From contig OY856410.1 of the NCBI GenBank assembly GCA_963693085.1, forward strand, positions 565,418,406 to 565,482,405: 64,000 nucleotides of DNA, given 5' to 3'. The notes beneath the pieces are model-generated. The model ran no database searches, had not been told where the DNA came from, and saw nothing but the letters and a program-made list of their open reading frames with translations. Positions 62,439 to 64,000 of this stretch are shown in pieces. The stretch comes from Alisma plantago-aquatica. Its lineage: Eukaryota > Streptophyta > Magnoliopsida > Alismatales > Alismataceae. Each line of letters begins with the position of its first letter. Within the stretch, counting starts at the first letter, position 1. The translations under genes were made by a program, and so were the position numbers.

Positions 62439-64000
62439 TAGCTTAAAATTAACTAGTTGAGATTTGACCTAAACTGATTCTTGATATACAAATGTCATAT
62501 CTCAACACAATCGAGCTATAACTTGTATAATCTTATTTTGCTTGGAATAAATTAACAGTTCTGAAAATATTCCAGAAACTTTGTCGGTCGAGAATCTGTC
62601 GACCGAGTGAACCTCGGTCGAGAAATTGTCGACCGAGCATGTCACTGATTTCCAGTCTGCTGTAAAATTGCTGAATTCTTTTTGAAATTGATCAAATTGC
62701 TATCTATTTGTGATTAATGACTGTAGATATTGGAAATCATCCCTGAAAACTTATATGAGATTAATTTGGTTTGATTTAAGTTAAAACTGAAATTATGCTT
62801 AGCTTAATAAAAAGGAAATTTCTGTTTTATCATTATTCACATGATGTTTCCTAAAGTATTTTATGGTCTACCCATATAGAAATCATGTGATTACAATCAT
62901 GGAATTATCATTTTCATCATGATGATGATGTGTTAGCAAGAATAGATAATGATAATTGTATGCATGGATCCTTAATGATACATAGGCAAGCAAAATAATT
63001 AAATCTCTCTTAGAAATGCTTGCAACACATAAGATAAAAATTTCTCAATTGGCATCTTTAAAAGGCTTGAGATATTAATCGTGCTTTCATTTTTAAGAGG
63101 ATGTTTTCATATTGAGTGTCACTAAACATGCTTCAAAATTGATATCTAATCAAGTACTTCACATATGAATGCTTAAATTGGAAATCTGCAATTTTTGCCT
63201 CTTGGTTGAAATAAAATTTGACCAAGGGGCGCTATGGTCGTAGTCAAGGGTGACCTAAAATAAGCTTTGACAAAATGCTTATATTGACATCATTTTATTG
63301 TACTTAATCTTAGTATACGTTTGATAAAGGTCAAAATCAAAATTTAAAATCATTTGTGACCTTAGAAGCCTTAAATTGTAAGATTAAGGGGGAGCTCATA
63401 AAAACAAATTTGATTATTTGATTAAGAAGCGTACAAAAATATTGTAAATATCATTTGAAGCCTATTATGACCTTAGTATTTTTACTCTTGGTTATGAAGA
63501 AATCAACAAATTTCATAAAATGATATATCTTGTTCTTAAAGGAATTCTCTAGACAAATTAGGGGTTAACATCCCGTGCATTTGGCTAGAGAAATTTTTAT
63601 GTACTCTAAGATTAAAGAATTCTCATTTCATTTTTAGGGCTTAACATCCCTTGTAAAATGGATGAGAAATCAATACACAAATGCCATGAACCTAAAAGGA
63701 ACTCATATCATTTCAAGGCTTAACATACATTGCAAATGAGTGAGAAATAAATTATGGCTAAATTTAACAATCATTGCTTTGCTTTAATCCCTTGTTTTCT
63801 AATTGAATATCTCTTTAAGGGGGAGCATAGCATAAAAATAAAGGGGAGAAATAAAATCTATTATATTGGATATCTTTTTGAAATGACAAAGGGGGAGAAA
63901 TAATATAAAATAAAAAACATAAAATAAAAATATGAGTTTCATAATATCTCGGCCAACATCCACTTGCAAAACAAGAATGGCTACAAAAGGTAATCTTCAG
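62439..64000 (+). other. Non-coding 3' interior of the copia element
   Basis: No pol motif in any frame. It contains two copies of the LTR palindrome (62583-62637) and several AAGGGGGAG tracts. The 3' LTR has not begun by the window end. Confidence 0.75.

Larger units (their letters stand above)
59216..64000 (+). mobile_element. SIRE/Maximus-type Ty1/copia element with gag but no pol (right end outside window)
   Basis: The LTR spans 59216-60705 (TGTTGGCTAAATTG...TTTTTCA), with a primer site TTGGTATCAAAGC, an intact gag (60753-62438) and then 1.56 kb with no protease, integrase, reverse transcriptase or RNase H. The tail has repeated AAGGGGGAG purine tracts (about 63,387, 63,819, 63,843 and 63,890), typical of the region before the 3' LTR in this lineage. 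It is inferred to be a deletion derivative that depends on an autonomous partner. Confidence 0.85.

Overview
The window looks like nuclear DNA of a flowering plant with a large, AT-rich, repeat-dominated genome. The evidence is Ty1/copia elements of the SIRE/Maximus type, Ty3/gypsy relics, L1-type LINEs with DUF4283 ORF1, CACTA elements with DUF4218/DUF4216 and ULP1-type genes, long-LTR non-coding retroelements, (TA)n-flanked MITEs, and a nuclear copy of the plastid gene ycf2. The species cannot be named from this sequence. I see no intact host gene. The only long open frame is the gag of a copia element (561 codons); every other recognisable coding stretch is interrupted. No rRNA, tRNA or CRISPR array was recognised.

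Layout, left to right. 1-806: part of an LTR pointing left, with an array of CG-rich 16-bp palindromes and a TATA box. 807-8 kb: old, mostly unrecognisable sequence with a Ty3/gypsy gag relic (minus, 4.15-4.54 kb) and a LINE reverse transcriptase relic (minus, 6.8-7.86 kb). 9.09-9.58 kb: a retro-pseudogene of GAR1, the H/ACA snoRNP protein, next to a decayed retroelement C-terminus (minus, 9.7-10.33 kb). 10.6-13.0 kb: a chain of elements joined by (TA)n microsatellites, made of three MITE-like units with terminal inverted repeats and, between two of them, a ~420-bp ycf2 fragment. 13.88-19.0 kb: a leftward long LTR-like region with tandem repeats. 19,007-26,112: a CACTA element (TSD ATA) that has lost most of its transposase. 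26.1-30.8 kb: a heavily decayed Ty3/gypsy element whose reverse transcriptase can still be read in fragments.

30.8 kb to the end is a nested stack. Element A (long LTRs, non-coding interior, LARD-like) starts at 30,799. Its 5' LTR carries a 5.15-kb LINE (33,065-38,215, 11-bp TSD). Its interior carries element B (about 42,766-57,684), which has ~3.65-kb LTRs but only ~340 bp of internal sequence. B's 3' LTR was hit by a 537-bp LINE fragment (47,099-47,635, 9-bp TSD) and by a second CACTA element (48,158-54,922, TSD ATG). The 5' LTR of B preserves both empty sites. A's 3' LTR (from 58,021) is broken at 59,215 by a SIRE-like copia element (59,216 to beyond the window end) that has gag but no pol in the 1.56 kb that follow.

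The most unusual signals are these. An imperfect palindrome (CTCGGTCGA, 7-8 bp spacer, TCGACCGAG) is repeated both in the CACTA element's subterminal arrays and in the unrelated copia LTR. A plastid ycf2 fragment sits inside a run of TA-flanked MITEs. Element B has an extreme LTR-to-interior ratio. A ~190-bp foldback has a second copy nearby whose stem-loop has collapsed. All coordinates and comparisons were read by eye; no alignment or database search was run.
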